From Pieris napi (Eukaryota; Arthropoda; Insecta; Lepidoptera; Pieridae): a DNA stretch of 64,000 nucleotides. Below are positions 52,576 to 64,000 of this stretch, piece after piece. How positions within the stretch are numbered: the stretch's first letter is position 1; the number at the start of each line of letters is the position of its first letter. The translations under genes were made by a program, and so were the position numbers. Under the pieces are notes generated by a model. It had not been told where the DNA came from, made no database searches, and was given only the letters and a program-made list of their open reading frames with translations. Location: positions 134,001-198,000 of the forward strand of contig NC_062236.1 of the NCBI RefSeq assembly GCF_905475465.1, read 5' to 3'.

Positions 52576-52649
52576 TGGCCCATGAGGGGATCGAACCCGC
52601 GACCTTCGCGTTATTAGCACGACGCTCTAACCAACTGAGCTAATGGGCC
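52576..52649 (-). tRNA. tRNA-Ile (AAT)
   Basis: A full 74-nt cloverleaf on the minus strand: acceptor GGCCCAT pairing with ATGGGCC, discriminator A, D arm GCTC/GAGC, anticodon stem TCGTG/CGCGA with loop CTAATAA (anticodon AAT, 52615-52613), and T arm with TTCGATC. It carries the internal A and B boxes needed for RNA polymerase III, and TTTT follows shortly after. One T-stem pair looks like C-T by eye; the rest is canonical. It stands alone with no other tRNA nearby. Confidence 0.95.
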
Positions 52650-55600
52650 GGTGACTCTTTTGCTAAAGTAGTCACTCTTTTTGTTATAGATTATAAATAT
52701 TGATAAGAAACATGTTATCTCCTAAAAGAAAATATTTTTAGATTACGATAGTATAAAAAGTTGAATATTTAACTAAACAATGGAAACCTTCAAAACGTTC
52801 TTAATATCCTCCTTATTTTGAGCACAAGAATTATAAGAAAATCTTCTTAATATTAGTTTATACAGTCATAATGAGAAAATTATTGTAAAAATAAAAATAT
52901 GTTAAAATAATAATATACAACGTGTAAGATTTGGAAACCCTTTTAAGTAAAAAAATACATGTAACTTCATATACAGTTCTTAACTCTTCCTTAACAAACT
53001 GTATACTTAATTCCATAATAAAATTAAGATAAATATTTTTTAAACTGTTTACATCAATTTCTTATCTATACTGAAAATATTTGTTCCTGGATTTATGAAA
53101 ACACACAAGCTATTATTTAGTTAATTCGATAATATTAGACACGAGATTAGTTCTCAGGTGGATGTAGGCTCTGTTTGTGTCATCGTTTAGGTGCAATAAA
53201 TCAATCAGTTTTGCAGTGGGCTGGAGTAGGACAGATTTAGAAGCACAGTTCTGTCGGTATCGAGAGCTGCGCAAAACCACTGACATCACAGGGCTCGCAT
53301 AGACTCGAACTCAAACTAAACTTTTTGTGTTAAATCTAATTAAAAACACATTTACACATTGTCTATGCACAAGTATATTTGTTATCTTATTACGATGTTA
53401 ATGAAAATATCTAAATAATTTCCCACTGTATACCAACAATTTCAACAACAATCATAAGGTAACGAAAATGACTCTATGGGCTCTTTAGTCGTGCTTGCGC
53501 CGAGTTAGCGCGTGTCGAGTGGCGGCAGCGATGTCAGGTTGACGTGAATTGTCGTCGGAGCTGGAGGTCACGTTTATTTAGTGTCAGCTTATAATTTGAA
53601 TAATTACTAATATTTTGAATCGGTAAAACCGGTTTTTATTTGAAATTTGTAAATATATTTAGATCCTTTTCAAAATGAGTTCGTTCTCCTATTTGCTAAA
53701 GTGCGCTTTATAGCACAAGAACATATCGTCGCACAAACAGATCCGAGACGGCTAGCAATAATCCGTTTACTTTTATCTTCAACCCTTGTCTGAAAACCAG
53801 CATTCGGTTGCACTTAGTGTAGAGCTTGTTACGAGGGAAAAGGGTATGAGTTTCAATGGCTGGTTACAAAATGCGGGTTGGCCATGTCCATCAAAGAGGT
53901 TATTACCTGAAGGACATAAAGTCCGGAGCTCGAAGCGAAATGCAAATAGAGGAATGTAGAGATGGGACGCTCGCTGATATCATCTGGTCCAGCATTTTGT
54001 TCACGTGACGCCATCGTCATATGTCCACCCTTTTTTAATGAATAAAATAGTTATGCAAACTACTTTGAATCTACACTGTAAGATATTTCGACACAAAACA
54101 TAAAAATATGTTTTAATAATATGTCGAAGTCACGTAAACCAAATGCGATATATAATATATTAAATATATATATTAAAGAGATTTATAATTCCTTAATTAC
54201 AATAAATATTGTATCGATTATATACTATGATCAAATTTGATATAACTTTTTGTCCATTTATTGAATTAGGTAAGTATGTATTTTATAAAACATGTGTGCA
54301 ACGCTATTTTGGCATCTAATCATAAGCGCAGATAATTATATTATTGATATATATTTATGATACATACGCGTATTTTGAATAATATACTATCGAACCGCTC
54401 CATCACTAGTTAAAAAATCGCTGACTAGTCACGTCTTCTGGGTCTGTTTACGAGGGCCGTTGTAAAATGTAAAAAAGTGCAAAGTGTTTGTTTATCGCGG
54501 GGCGGAGCGATTGAATCCCACCAATAAATGGACATTTTATAGAACCTTAGCTTTGATACTATTTACTGCGGGCAGCACATTGAATAGAAACTGTTATTAT
54601 ACCGTTTATATGATGCTTAGAAGGAAAAATCTGTAATAATATAATTTTTGATACGAAAATTTAACTGACTTAAATCTGATGCTATACCTATTTTAATGTT
54701 TTGTTTCTATAACGTAAAAGTTACATAATATAGAATAATAAATGGTGAGTGTTGCTAGTTAGTTAATAAAAGTAATTCGGATAATTACGGCAGGACGGTG
54801 GCCGCCCGCCGTACACCGCCCTGACTGATAACTGTCTTTAACTGCCCGCCCTTACAAGCTACAAGCGATGTGGATTCGTAGTTTTAGTGTAATACATAAC
54901 CTAATATTATATTAACAATGTAAAAGAAAATGGTATTTTAATTAAACAATAGCGAAACACCTTAATCTTTACGAAATAGGTTTTTTTTGTATTAACTTAA
55001 TATCAGTATTTGATTAATAAAACTTATAATATTAATAGTTTAAATTTCTTCAAACAATTTGAAATTATTGTTCAAAAAACGCTGATTTTATCGCAACCGT
55101 TTAACCTTATCTTGTCATGAGAAATGTGCAATACTCTCTTATATTGAATACTAATATTACTTAGAATAATGTATTCTTAACTTTTAGACGTAGAAACGTT
55201 AAAATATAAAACTTAGTTGCAATAAGGTGAATTATAACGAATTTTAAGTTCACTTTGATAAATGATAGCTCTAACACATAAAAACCCCAATGTAATCAAA
55301 ACAAAGACGAATTTTAAAGCGCACAATTCCTCTCAGATCACTTCCCATCTAAGAAGGTGATTCTTATTATTTTTCCCGCTTCCCGAGAGGCCTCGTTAAT
55401 TGGAGGAGTATTTTATTAAGGCCAATTTGTTGCGAATACCTGCCAGATTGCTCGACCCTCGGGTTTGTTTGAATTTTTCTTAAATTGAAGCGCTTAAGAT
55501 CATGCCGTTTTCCTTGATTGCTGTAATTGCTTGGTTTTTAATTCTGTTTGAAGGAATCTTTTAGCGCCGGAGTTCGAAAATTTTAATAGAATATTCTGAT

Positions 55601-58270
55601 TATGTTTGAACGTGGTATTGTAAAGTTTCTTAACATTTACCATGTACTTACTTTTATTGTTAGATTCCTGATTAACAAAATTAAAAAAATATTACATTTA
55701 AAAAGTTCTTCTTCATCAAACACATTTCATAATCTTACCTATTTACGTAACACATACGCGTGGTACACAGTTCTATAAAGTGGTTAATGATACAGCGTGT
55801 TCTTGATTAGAGTGAGTCAGTGCTGAGAGATGTGGTGCGTGACTTATGGAATGGACTGAACATACATAGAATGGGCTTTGTAACATCAATTGTGATTACT
55901 TAAATAATGCAATGAATACATGTAACAAGAGGAACATCAAACATAATTATCAGATACTGCTTAAAATTATGATAAAAATATCAAAATTACAAAATATTTT
56001 ATTTGATTTCCACAAGTGTAAACTTCTCAAACTAATATTATAAATTAATATTTACAAAAAAAATCTTTTCCTAGTTAACTTTCTTTCGACTCTATGGCCA
56101 CTGGTGTTCGTTTAGGTGGGTACAATTAACTGTGGTGGAGGTCAGACCGGCGACGGCGGCGCTCAATTCGGGCAATTGCTCGACGTGGGAACAGAACTCA
56201 CTGACTCACCTTCGACATCACTAATTGACGGTAACGATAGTCTATAAACATCACTTATGTTTCATTAAAATATTCATTGTGAAGGTACAATGACAATCTC
56301 CAAGTGCTATTTATCGCTTAATGCGTTCCCAAGTAGTCCTGTCAAAATAATGCTTTCATTAATCGATGCAAAATGAATCCATTTAAAGTTGTCGATGTCA
56401 TATGCATTTCGTCAATGAGACGTAGTGGGACTATGTTTTGATATCATTAAGCGCACTTAATATTGTATTTGGTTTCGCTAATTTATTGCAATAAATAATT
56501 TTGAATTCTTTTTAGTTAAAGAAGTTTTATGTTGTGGAAACCACCAGAAGGAACCAGCTGCTCACTGAAGTTTTCTGAACCAATTTGACCTAGGGTCCTT
56601 CAAGAAAAGAGCGTTTATTTACCAGCCTCTCCAACAACTACCGTAAAGCTGAACATTACTATGACTATGATTATAACAAGAACCAATGGTTTCGAAAGAA
56701 AATTTATGAGGAGGTGATTAAGTACAGATAGTTTTGCATTCCAATTTGATTGTGTTGTTTCTGGATCTTTTTTCCAATATCCCGTCGACTTAAAGTAGTT
56801 TGGTGACACTAGATGCGCGTGCGTCGGTCGTTCACTCTCAATTAGCTAGAGTGGGTTCAAGTGGTGGTCGCGAGGTATCTCTCACATTCATTTGAACGTG
56901 GACTCAATTTCACTTGATATTAAACTAGAGGCGTCACTCGGCTAATCAATTCCATTCACTTATATTTTGCAGAATGTGTCTACTTACGATTAACTCTTTA
57001 AAAGATTTTCCTGTTATCATTATCTTGTACCCATTCGTATTCTATAAAATAGTCGTTTATGTTTGTCTATGACTATTAGTAACGCGAGTACTGTTAAACC
57101 AAAAACTGAATACTATAGTTATATCGATTGGGCAAATGTTGATTATTACAATATAATACCTACATAGATTGCGTGAAACATTGAAACATATAATTGTTTA
57201 TATAAGAGTGATATTAATGAGATGATAGGGCCGTGAGAGGAATGTATGGAGCAGATGTTTAATGATTAGTTATCCAACACCTATCGGGCGGTCGAGTGCG
57301 GTGTGATGTGATTCACAGACACACATGCGACCTCGATATACCGTGATCAAGCGCCACAGATTATGATAATGTAGATACGAGTGAACTAATTCCGTATGCA
57401 CGTCATTGGATTATCAGTAAGACTTACAGCGTTAAGTTAACTGCAGATCGTTTAGGTATTATATCGACTATAATCTACGTATACCACCAGAATAGGTTCC
57501 GTCAAATGTCAAACTGAAATGGATGGCACTTCTTCATTTTATTAGTCTGTGGTTATTTACGTTCTGTAGGTAGATCGTGAGAACGGCTCGCATGTGTCGG
57601 GTACACACTTGTTGTTTTATTGGCGTAACGCATTCTTTTTAATTACACTCTGCGCTTGCACTGAAATGTCGACATCGCTAATGAACGCGTCCCTCCTACA
57701 TCTCGTAAGATCGTGGATAATATTTGTTGCTAAGTATTCAATTATGTAGTTATTAAAACAGATAGAGCCGAGTCTTTTTCAAAATACGAATAATTAAATA
57801 AAGGATTGTTACTTCTACTGCCTGTTTCTTTCGTATATATGAAAACCTTCTTTAAATACAGAACCAGAAAAAAAAACTTGAGAGGTGTCAAGTTACACCC
57901 GGATGGAACGAAGTTCCTTTCGATTAATTTATATGTTAATTGGTATCATAACAATATGATAGATTTTCTCGACACCAATCTTTTATTTCATCGTCTATTA
58001 CAGTTTTAAGAGACCAGGAATCTAAAAGAGGAAGAAGGATGATGTCATTGTGCTACGCAGCGATTAAATAGTAAAATAACCAAAATATAAATTAAGTAGC
58101 ACAATTAATAAGCATATTTTGCATTTCGTGGTTTAGATGTTTTAATTTAGTCTCATCTGGTTCATCTCCTTGTATAAGCTGTTCTCGTTGTGATATTAGT
58201 TCACTAATTTTTGAATTCGCAGAAATTTATGACATTTTCCTAAAACATAATTTTTTTATTTATTATAATG
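52650..58270. other. Gene-free region upstream of zfh1, part 4
   Basis: No supported protein gene. GC-raised blocks at 53470-53580, 54430-54560 (with a forkhead-like tgtttatc), 55320-55480 and 56140-56220 may be regulatory. A LINE tail is at 56530-56625. Confidence 0.4.
56530..56625 (+). repeat. LINE fragment (end of RT reading frame)
   Basis: Words 'ggaaccagctgctcactgaa' and 'gacctagggtccttcaagaa', then 'aagagcgt', correspond to the W-N-Q-L end of the same element family as 45590-45850 and the minus-strand piece at 1010-1180. Confidence 0.55.
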
Positions 58271-58497
58271 ATTATTTTTCCGATCCAAATATCGACCAAT
58301 AGAATTGCACCATTCGACGTCACGTGGTACAACCTACATGGTATTATACTGATAATTTTTTGAAAATTTTCTCTGGTCGTTGCTTCAAGAAAAGTATTAA
58401 GTAGTTGTTTTATTCATTATGAAATTCTTATTTGTTAACTGTACATTTCGTCTCATGGTGCAATTCTATTGGCCGACATTTGGGTCGGAAAAATAAT
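58271..58497. mobile_element. MITE-like element with 42-bp terminal inverted repeats
   Basis: Left end 58271-58312 (attatttttccgatccaaat and on) and right end 58456-58497 are reverse complements with only three mismatches in 42. The 143-bp interior has no coding capacity. This is the structure of a non-autonomous DNA transposon. I cannot define a clear target-site duplication; the family is unknown. Confidence 0.7.
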
Positions 58498-58503
58498 CCC
58501 CCG

Positions 58504-58641
58504 AATACCACACGAGCTTCAAAATTATCTGGCATTTCCCTCAAGGTTCCCTGCAAACAAATATAGTCGTCATGACGACTATATTTGTTTGCAACGAACC
58601 TATCGGGAAATACCCGATAATTTTGAAGCTCTTGTGGTATT
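58504..58641. repeat. 138-bp palindrome with 69-bp arms
   Basis: Symmetric about 58572/58573 (cgtcatgacg). The inner 20 bp of each arm (gcaaacaaatatagtcgtca) is perfect and the outer parts carry scattered mismatches. There is no loop, so it can form a long hairpin or cruciform. It begins 6 bp after the MITE-like element, which may mean the two are parts of one composite or a nested insertion. Confidence 0.85.
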
Positions 58642-58802
58642 ATAAGTGAATATTTTTTAAAGGTATCGTATTGAAAAAAATTGCAAGGAAACTAGGGACC
58701 CTGCAATTATTATTGTAAAGGGATTCTGGTGTACGTTTACTACGACTAATTTAGTTAAGTGATTCCAAAAATAATTTTCACTTATCGCTGCGAAAAAAAA
58801 AC

Positions 58803-58897
58803 AACATTACGAGGTTTTCCCAGGCGGTTACCCATCCAAGTACTGACCTCGCCCGACGTTGCTTAACTTCGATGATCGGACGAGAACCGATGTATTT
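58803..58897 (-). pseudogene. 5S rRNA-derived sequence, 5' end replaced, oligo-T end
   Basis: On the minus strand it reads 'aatacatcggttctcgtccg', then 'gaagttaagcaacgtcgggc', then 'cagtacttggatgggtaacc' and 'gcctgggaaaacctcgt'. This is animal 5S rRNA from about base 20 to the end. The internal control regions are nearly intact (one G-to-A in the C box). The first ~20 nt do not match 5S, and the 3' stem cannot pair with them. A run of T follows on its strand, like a polymerase III terminator. It is a pseudogene or the head of a 5S-type SINE rather than a working rRNA gene. Confidence 0.8.
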
Positions 58898-59638
58898 CAA
58901 TAGCAAATAGCAAAAAAGTGTCGTGACAACTTTTCGTAAGAATTTTTTCCATCTAGCCCCCTTTCGCAACGCGCGATAAGGAACTTCGTTCCAATAAGAA
59001 GATACAAAACCAGCTAGCTAGTTTAACGTTCAGCTAAGACAATGATATATTTTTGTAGTGGGCTCAGGCGGGCTGAAGAATTCGAACTTTGCATACCTTT
59101 ACCGACTCAATATAGGTATTTAGATCACCGTTCTGGCCTTTTTGTGGTTAATTCTATTTATGGCGTCGAACTAAGTGCCGTGGTGACATCACGCGTGTGG
59201 TCTGACTAAACAAAGAGAATCTGTGCGCAGGCGCCGGTCAGAGGCCTAGTCTCGCCCCGACAGCGTCAATTTTTATTAGGTACTTAGGTATATGTTTACG
59301 TAGTGGATCTAAAATATTTTACACACAAATATTTTAATTACAGGATATTTATTTATTTATTATATATATTCGATTATACAAACTATTACTTCTTTGCCAA
59401 ATCGTTAAAATAAATTTATTTTGATAATATTGTGACAATAATAACTACTTGTGGTCAGCAATTCTCAAAAGACTGAATCACTTTGTTATTAAACTGTTAG
59501 TAAAATAACGAGTTTTCCCGGAAGAAAACCATACGTCGGAATGTGTTACACCTCACAATGCTATAAATATAATTGCAATTAACGTCTACTTGTCGTGTTT
59601 GTACTACGTAATAACTTCGAAAGTAAATATAAATTATC

Positions 59639-59664
59639 AGACATAGACATAGATGTCTATGTCT
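59639..59664. repeat. Perfect 12-bp inverted repeat, 2-base centre
   Basis: Arms 59639-59650 (agacatagacat) and 59653-59664 are exact reverse complements; the arms are themselves built from a repeated agacat unit. Confidence 0.85.
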
Positions 59665-59709
59665 AAAAAATCTTATTTAATGTAATAATATAAATAATCT
59701 AATCTAAGA

Positions 59710-59978
59710 AATAATAAAATAATATACATTGAAATAAATAACTAAACTTAACATAAACTAAAATATATCATTAAAAGGAGTCCCTTTAGGCAAGGTTCCG
59801 AAGATACTGGCAGCGTTCCCCCTTTGTATAGCTAGACTAATTCTTTGTCCGAGGTAGCTGCCAGATCTTCGGTCTCCTGTGATGTCGACTAACCTTTTTG
59901 AAATTTCTTTAAAAAGCCTTAAAGCGCAGGACCCCACGGACCAAGGGTCTCGACACCGAATGGGACAAAATCATATTC
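59710..59978 (-). mobile_element. LINE 3' end, copy 2, inverted relative to copy 1
   Basis: Reverse complement of 46104-46374 with, by eye, one single-base deletion and two substitutions near 59830. The deletion (near 59928) breaks the reading frame. Both copies begin at the same base of the parent element (gaatatgatt) and share the 3' UTR. The near identity suggests recent insertion or duplication. Confidence 0.8.
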
Positions 59979-61629
59979 CCGGACCCCTGTATTTGCATGC
60001 TTTATTTTTTTCAGCTGCTTCACAAGCCGCACCAGCTCTGTAGTTGGTTCCATGTAGATGGGAAGGGGCCAGCGTGTCTGAACAGGTTGCCATGGTTGTT
60101 ATGTCTAAATATAAATTATTAATAATAATTTTAGTGCAATTGGCTTGTATAATAGTATTCTTAAACACAAGGTGTAGTTACACGAGTATATCCAATCCGA
60201 GATATCAGGCTATAACTAAACGTCTTACCAGATAAAATGGAAATTTTACCTTTTGGAATGTCAGTCGTCAGTGTTGGGAATTTAGTTGCAATGTCACATG
60301 TTTTATGTTCTATATTTGTTTCTGTGAGTAATTTGATTGTATTTCTTCTTTTTTTTAAATTTCATTCTGTTGGTAACATTTTTGATAATTTTACAGCTGT
60401 CACTACAAGATAGTATGGATCAACTGAAAATCTGCGTTACTGGACAGCAAAATAAGCCTGATTGGGCCCATTTTTGATTAAAGAGTTTAATAAAAAAGTT
60501 ATTGTTCTTCTATATTAAAAGTATATTTACGGCTGTATTTAAGTCATAGTTTTATAGTAATTATCTATGTCAAACACATTACATTATAATGATTACCATA
60601 ACAGTAGGTTTTCATAGCCCATGCCAAGTTTATAGAGATTTAGCTATAAAATAAGAGTGAATTATTCAATAGGCAAAGGTAAAGTATGGTTTCCGTTGCC
60701 CACACGCCGCAGCCCACTTGGAAATGACCGGTGGGTGCTGCAGTTATGTGATCAGAAGGAAATAATTTATTTCGTGTAATAGACCTACGTGCATTCCTAT
60801 AAGGTCACTTTTATTACAGGTCTATTGTGATAAGTAGCCACAAATTATGATCCGATACATATTTTCCGATTTTTTATGAGAATTACACATAATTTGTATT
60901 AACATTAACCATAAAGCAAACTTGCAGCCAACGCTACTAAGCTAAGTATTCCAATCCAACTCAACAATCATGATTCGAGCACAATATGTAAAATATCAAA
61001 ACAGTTTTGGAAGTTGTCGAGAGAAAATTGGTTTAACCTTGTTTTCTGTTACTCGGTTTTAATCATAAGTATCCGTAATTATTTTTAAGTATTCTAATTA
61101 TTTCTTTTTTCTACGATTTTACGCCTTTTCTAAGCACACAATTTACTATATACTCGTATATATGCTTATGCAGTCGTGCAGTTACTGGCTAAGCGGTGGT
61201 TGACAAGTTTGTCATCACGTTTGCCCAAATATTGGTCTGTCTGTGTTGTAGCCACTAGTGTGGGTGGATTAAGTCAAATTCGACGTTTCTAGAGCGACCA
61301 GTCTAAGTTTCAGATCTTTCTCCTTAATCAATTACAGCGTCTTGCAAGACAAGCATTTGTGTAGGGTAACTGCATCGGTCGTTAGACAAGTTCATGTAGC
61401 CTCTACTAATATAATGAATTTTGGTTAGGTTCACAAAATATTTATAATAATAATATAATATTTAAGTTGTTAGTTACACAGACATGAGGAGACTGGAGAT
61501 CAAAGTTTTAGACTTTTAAAATTAATTGGTTGAGTCAAATATGGCCTTGTGGAAATCCACACAAACAATATCTTCATATCAATAAGAAATAACTCAGTTT
61601 TCATTTAATATTAGATAAACATAGAAGGA

Positions 61630-61646
61630 GCACTTACCCTAAGTGC
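61630..61646. promoter_or_regulatory. Inverted pair of NK2-type words
   Basis: GCACTTA and TAAGTGC flank CCC; another CACTTA is at 61776. TNAAGTG is the NK2/Tinman-type homeodomain core. Motif evidence only. Confidence 0.2.
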
Positions 61647-62002
61647 AAGGCAAGGTGGCCGCATCGTCTGTGACCGCTCGGCCGTAGCTAACGCCAACTA
61701 TTCACCAGATTAATTAAATTCTGAGCTCTCGAACTCGAACGGTTACGTTAACTTAACCTGCCCGAGAATTACTTGCACTTACTGACTTGTGCAGAGTTTG
61801 CGTTTGATTAAGCTGATTACTTCCCTTCAATATCCCGATTGCTCAATTTAGATTCAATTTATTTATGTCCAAAAATAGATTGATATTATTGTAGTTGCAT
61901 ATCTCAATAAAACTAATTCAAAATAGAAACGAGGTATCAAGCACTAGATTAGTCATCCAACGAAACCTAATGTCTGCATTGAGTATTCGCACTTATCTAT
62001 AA

Positions 62003-62248
62003 TTGAGCATTGTTGGTCTAGTGGCTTCAGCGTGTGACTCTCATCCCTGAGGTCGTAGGTTCGATTCCCAGCGGTGCACCAATGGACTTTTTTTCTATGT
62101 GCATTTAACATTCGCTCGAACGGTGAAGGAAAACATCGTGAGGAACGGTTTCTTGCTTGCTTGCCTTAGACCGAAAACGGCGTGTCAGTCACAGGAGGCC
62201 GATCACCTTCTTGTTTATTAGATCAACAAATAATAATGAAACAGAAAT
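62003..62248 (+). mobile_element. tRNA-derived SINE, copy 2
   Basis: Same family and orientation as 35650-35945: 'ttggtctagtggcttcagcg', B-box 'ggttcgattcccagcg', 'gtgcaccaatggac', 'cggtgaaggaaaaca' and 'ggaggccgatcaccttcttg'. It differs by scattered substitutions and an altered segment near 62143-62170, so the two are old, independent insertions. Confidence 0.8.
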
Positions 62249-64000
62249 TATTTTAGAATAAAGTTACATTAAACTATCTTTATTTAATTATAATATATTT
62301 ATCTTAGAATACATGACGTAGTTGAAACAAGACAATAACATTTTAATATACATTTATTTTGTTCATACAATTATTAACATACATTAGTCGAACATTGTAC
62401 AGCGCACATTAACTGAAACATCAACAAATAGTAAAGTGTTAAGATAAACAAAGTGAGGCAGAGAAGGAATAACATTTGGTCATTATGTCCACTTGTTGGG
62501 GGCAGGGGGAAAGGGCAAATTCACCTCTCATAAGACGAGGTTTAAACACCTCGACCACTTGACCCCACCTCCTCACCTATACTTGATTTTACTTTCTCAA
62601 ATTCATATACAGGCTGATACAACTCATGAAATGAACGACCATTTTTAATATAGACTACAATGCTTAAATTAACTATAGATTGGGTATTTTTTTAAAATTG
62701 TAAGGAACGAAAAGCGTTTAGTCACTAACTAAAATTGCCCAAGGTTAATAAGGCTTTATTATACAAGCCTTTGGAACACTCTGTATCAAGCAAACAATCA
62801 AGTAAAGGGGAGTTGAAAGCTAAAGCAAATAAGCACCCGCTCTAGGTCCGAGAACGGTTTCTTAATGTTACTGCTGTCCTCTCGCCGAACGTGCTTTTAA
62901 TGACGACTCAACACTTTATAATTTACAAACTACTTCTTGCTGCGCCTTTATCTGCTAGCTTAAGATCAATACTTGCGATGAGTTTTTGTTTATTATCTCT
63001 GTAATAGTAACTAAATCTGTTGCTTATTCAAAAGTGTGTACAATATTTTAAGGAATTCATCTATTGAAATCTTAATGATCTAAATATAATTTAAGAAATA
63101 CACCGAGCGATATATCATAGCAAATGGAATGAGATAGAGGGGTGAATGTATTTTTGTTTGCGTCTGAAAGCCTCCAAACATAATGCGAGTTCCGTGATTG
63201 TGTCGTCATAACCCTCCAGTGCGCGGGGGCAGTTTGACAAAGTGGCGGAAACGGTCACCGAGGCCCATGCCCTTGTGTCACGCGACAGGTACCCTGCACG
63301 ACACAAAAGATTTATTACAAACTTCTGTATAAATAAACATGCCTTTATGGGGTAAATCTTCTTTATTTTTAAAGAATAAATGTCTTCAGTGGAAGCTAAA
63401 GGAACTTTTCATAAATTATAATCTTTGTTAAAACATTAAGAAAATTACGTAAACTAATTTAATCTCGCGTACCAAAATAATTACAACTCCTTATCTCCGC
63501 AGTCGAGTGTGAATTTGACTAACAAATACACACACAAAGATGTCCTCTGGCCATCCTTAATTGCTGTCACCGAAAACTGCTCTTAGACGATTTCCTTTGC
63601 TAGAGGACGTCGTGTAGGCTTTCATCTTATTTGCATCTGGAACAAGCAAATTTCAGCTTTATTATACAGGAATAGGGGTTTCGGAGCGTTTATCGGAACA
63701 GATTCGGCGATATACACTCTATTCAGTAAGGAAAAATACACGCGACACAAAATATTATTTGCATTTTATAAGCATTAATATCGATGACAACCAAAACTCT
63801 TAAAATTCACAATCCTTTTTACATATTCTAAATTCGGTTATGTATTAAATATGATTAGAGTTTCATCATATTTTTTACGAACTATTCTTTCATGAACAAC
63901 GGAATAAGTTAAAATATTAATGATTAATCTAATAATCATAAAGTATTTGAAATTTTACCATTCTACAATTGAATCGTATGCGTCGCAGTTGTATGGAGCG

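Larger units (their letters stand above)
58898..64000. other. Gene-free right end
   Basis: Apart from the repeats listed separately I find no protein gene. A GC-raised block at 61620-61790 carries several CACTTA words. At 63160-63300 a GC-rich stretch has a minus-strand open frame preceded by an acceptor-like 'tgtgtcgtgcag', but it has no recognisable similarity and no clear donor. An ATTTGCAT octamer-like word occurs near 63629. Confidence 0.4.

Noticed and set aside
1..64000. CRISPR arrays, operons, bacterial-type systems
   Set aside because: No regularly spaced direct repeats and no prokaryotic gene layout; this is eukaryotic chromosomal DNA.

Overview
The window looks like a lepidopteran (moth or butterfly) nuclear chromosome. 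It is strongly AT-rich, genes have short coding exons separated by introns, and the interspersed repeats resemble those common in Lepidoptera: a LINE tail containing 'ggccggcaac' and 'cgtttgcc', tRNA-derived SINEs and an R1-type LINE. The order is inferred from these repeats and from recall; no search was run.

Left end (1-5.6 kb): two genes lie head-to-tail on opposite strands. Nine minus-strand exons (5629 down to 2846) encode the first 385 residues of Listerin (LTN1), the ribosome-quality-control E3 ubiquitin ligase; the rest lies left of the window. Between LTN1 exon 9 and the window edge sits an intronless, very GC-rich plus-strand gene (1419-2831) for a CCDC63/ODAD1-like outer-dynein-arm docking coiled-coil protein. 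It appears nested in an LTN1 intron and ends 14 bp from an LTN1 exon.

Middle (9-22 kb): a minus-strand zfh1 (ZEB-family zinc-finger/homeobox repressor) locus with an unusual layout. Exon 1 (22002-21912, start inferred) and exon 2 (18687-18518) join in phase to a large exon plus a terminal exon (cassette B, 17969-16199 and 16091-15898). A second large exon plus terminal exon (cassette A, 11752-9721 and 9187-8994) lies further downstream with no visible 5' exons of its own. Exon 2 ends in phase 0 and both large exons begin in phase 0, so one promoter could feed two alternative proteins of 741 and 828 residues. The large exons have diverged widely, yet the terminal exons are identical at 193 of 194 positions, and the identity stops at the exon borders. 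A 5'-truncated, broken R1-clade LINE lies between the cassettes.

Right side (22-64 kb): about 42 kb with no convincing protein gene, upstream of zfh1 on its strand. It holds one tRNA-Ile(AAT), a 5S rRNA-derived sequence with an oligo-T end, two tRNA-SINE copies, several LINE tails, a pair of nearly identical inverted LINE fragments, a MITE-like element beside a 138-bp palindrome, several perfect hairpins, and GC-raised islands with transcription-factor-like motifs. One of these is a dense cluster of CAGGTR (Zfh1/ZEB-type) sites near 38.5 kb. The likely reading is the regulatory domain of a developmental transcription factor, possibly with autoregulation; that is inference.
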